64,000 nucleotides of DNA from Lonicera japonica (taxonomy: Eukaryota > Streptophyta > Magnoliopsida > Dipsacales > Caprifoliaceae), in contig CM038467.1 of assembly GCA_021464415.1 (NCBI GenBank), positions 35,619,226-35,683,225 of the forward strand, given 5' to 3'. Below the pieces are notes generated by a model. That model had not been told where the DNA came from. It saw nothing but the letters and a program-made list of their open reading frames with translations, and made no database searches. The position numbers and the translations under genes are program-made. Position 1 is the stretch's first letter; each line of letters begins with the position of its first letter. Of this stretch, positions 62,021-64,000 are shown piece by piece.

Positions 62021-63690
62021 TCAAGGTTGAAATTCTAGAAATTGGTCTTTGATGGTAGAGTAGTCCTCCCACGTGAGGTCGTCTGGATGCGAATGAGACC
62101 AACGAACCAACCATTGCACTACTGGCTTATTGTGACGCTTAATGCACCTACGGTCCATTACTTAAACTGGAGCCACCAGAAATTGACCATCACTCCCCAC
62201 CCTAGGTAAATCTTTGGATGGAATTACTGCGCCACCAATCTTCTTTTTGAGTTGGGAAACATGAAATACGGAATGAATTTTAGCTTCTGGTGGTAATTTC
62301 AACTGATAGGCCACTTCCCCAATTTTGGCCACAATAGGATAAGGTCCATAGAACCTTGGAGCCAATTTAAAGTCTCTTCTTAGTGATAATGTTGTTTGCA
62401 TGTATGGTTGTAACCGTAAGTAAACCAAATCACCGACTTCAAATACCCTTTCAGATCTATGTTTGTCGGCAAAGAACTTAGCCCTTTCTCTTACTTGATT
62501 CAAACTATCTTTGATAATTTGGAACATAATTGATCTTTCTTGCATGAAGGACCTCAGTTCAACTAGAGCACCCCTCATATTCTGCGGTATAAAGATGTAA
62601 TTAGGGGCCTTGTAACCATGTAAAGCTTCAAAAGGTGACATTCGAATTGCTGTGTGGAAGGCAGTATTGTACCACCATTGACCTAAATGCAACCACTTAA
62701 CCCATTTCTTAGGCTGGTGACTGGTCATGCATCTCAAGAAGGTTTCTAGACACCGATTCACCCTTTTCGTTTGGCCATCAGTCTGAGGATGACAGCTGGA
62801 ACTGTGCAGTAGTTTGGTGTCCACCATTTTGAACAATTGCACCCAAAATTGACTTAAAAATATAGAATCTCTATCAGTCACTATAGTGGAAGGAATGCCA
62901 TGGTAGATGAAGACATTTTCAAAGAACCTTTGAACCACATCATTGACAGCGAAAGGATGAGCTAAGGCAATGAAATGTGCATATTTGGTGAATCTGTCCA
63001 CCACCACCATGATAGTACTTTTTCCTTCAGATTTTGGCAACCCTTCCACGAAATCCATGCTGATATCTTCCCACGGTCTCTCTGGTATTGGAAGAGGCTG
63101 TAATAACCCAGGTAGTTTCACATGTTCTGACTTACACTTTTGGCAAATATCACAAGTTGAGACCCATTTAGTCACATCTGCTTTCATGTTGGGCCAAAAA
63201 AATAATTACTCCCCCTTTTCAATGTTGCTTTGATGCCTGAATGACCACCAGTCCCACTATCATGCATGGCCTGAATGATTTTTGTTCTCAATTCTCCAGA
63301 ACTACCAATCTATAGCTTGCCTTGATGCCTCAGCAATTGATGCTCATATGAATAAGGTGGATTGCTTACAGTATCTAGAACCAACTCACTGATTATTTTT
63401 ATTGCTGTAACATCTCCTTATAAACTCTCATGTACCTCAGTTACCCAAACGGGCTTAAGAATGGATAAGGCAGTGCAAACTGCCTCTGTTTCAAAAATCC
63501 TTGAAAGACCATCAGCTGCCAGATTATTAACTCCTTTCTTATAAACCACCCCGTAGTCATAACCCAATAGCTTGGATAGCCATTTTTGTTGCAGTAGGGT
63601 ATGCAACCATGGTCCACCAAATATTTCAGACTTTGATGGTCTGTTTTGATGATGAAATGGTGACCTAGTAAATAGGTTCTTGTGAGAATC
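62021..63690 (-). pseudogene. Ty3/gypsy chromovirus pol remnant: RNase H end, integrase, chromodomain
   Basis: On the minus strand, RNase H C-terminal motifs (HHFIIKTDHQSLKYL and QQKWLSKLLGYDY, then ADGLSRI) are split by a frameshift near 63607. The zinc-finger part (MHDSGTGGHSGI ... CDICQKCK) is split by another near 63188. The integrase core follows (62162-63187): D45 in MDFVEG, D105 in VTDRDS, but Lys at residue 141 (62765-62767) where the family's catalytic Glu of D-D-35-E stands. The GPY-type C-terminal region (PRFYGPYPIV) is present. TAA at 62162-62164 separates the chromodomain (62021-62161: VQWLVRWSHSHPDDLTWED). RT, protease and gag are missing. The chromodomain and the short LTR suggest the Reina clade. 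Dead by at least four lesions. Confidence 0.88.
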
Positions 63691-64000
63691 CGCAAATGCG
63701 ACCCCAGGTTCTCAGCCTCTGGTTTGGGAGTTTGAAATATCGGAAAGGATTCCGTTGTTCCATTTGCTTCTATATGTTGATAATTCATATCGGGTGTCCC
63801 TCTATCCTATTTCTAGATGCAAGAAGGTTCGTTCAGAGTCGCCAGTACGTTTTACAAGAAAACGGACAAAAAGATTGTGGAAGAGGGAAGGCTACAGATA
63901 AGCCTTTCTTTACACGTTTTTCTACGAAACCAGGATTCTATAGGGTTCGGGAACTATATTACGGTTTGGGAAGGTGTTAAGCACCCATTCCGCCCTTTCG
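63691..64000. other. unrelated retroelement-like sequence joined to the truncated chromovirus
   Basis: From roughly 63690-63790 the RNase H similarity ends. The following DNA contains CAGAGTCGCCAGT and GGGAAGGTGTTAAGCACCC, strings I recall from non-coding parts of plant gypsy-type elements. It continues past the window edge, so its identity and orientation are not settled. Confidence 0.35.

Overview
This is nuclear DNA from a eudicot plant. It is AT-rich, its real genes have spliced exons, and most of it is transposable elements. No species can be named from the sequence. Two genes look intact and both lie on the minus strand. One is a four-exon folate-receptor-family membrane protein (25254-35266, 300 aa). 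The other is a three-exon DRM1/ARP dormancy/auxin-repressed protein (51193-53647, 130 aa). Both were assembled from short exons whose splice sites and phases agree. A third locus, an EIX-type leucine-rich-repeat receptor-like protein (6266-9320, minus), is broken by a 4-bp tandem duplication and has no in-frame ATG ahead of its signal peptide.

Layout. 1-2.2 kb: remnants of a retroelement-like region with two coiled-coil ORFs and a duplicated 3' module. 2.2-6.2 kb: AT-rich spacer with a Helitron end and a 304-bp tandem duplication. 6.3-9.3 kb: the receptor-like pseudogene. 10.4-13.9 kb: DNA transposon derivatives, namely two hAT-type elements with 8-bp target duplications and a CACTA-like block with a 201-bp inverted repeat. 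15.4-23.8 kb: one complete non-autonomous LTR retrotransposon with 2.6-2.7 kb LTRs, initiator-tRNA-Met primer site, polypurine tract, TGAGT target duplication and a 3.1-kb interior without coding capacity. 25.2-35.3 kb: the folate-receptor-like gene; its introns hold a TRIM-like remnant, LINE reverse-transcriptase debris, Helitron ends, a hAT MITE, a Stowaway MITE, a Tourist/Harbinger MITE and a (GA)30 tract. 35.5-36.6 kb: a Mutator-type foldback element just upstream of that gene, containing a 591-bp hairpin. 37.25-49.47 kb: a fourfold direct tandem array of a non-coding unit (about 4.0, 4.2, 2.0 and 1.8 kb). 51.2-54.0 kb: DRM1/ARP with three G-boxes upstream. 54.6-61.2 kb: a MITE candidate, a probable solo LTR and a Helitron 3' end. 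61.7-63.7 kb: the 3' half of a decayed chromovirus (Ty3/gypsy) on the minus strand, joined near 63.7 kb to different retroelement-like sequence that runs to the window end.

The host genes do not form a common pathway. The features most worth following are the two long near-perfect hairpins, one in the promoter region of the folate-receptor-like gene, the non-coding LTR element with unevenly diverged LTRs, and the 12-kb tandem array carrying unit-specific insertions. Coordinates of exons, LTRs and target duplications were read from the sequence by eye. Family names rest on recalled consensus motifs, not on a database search.
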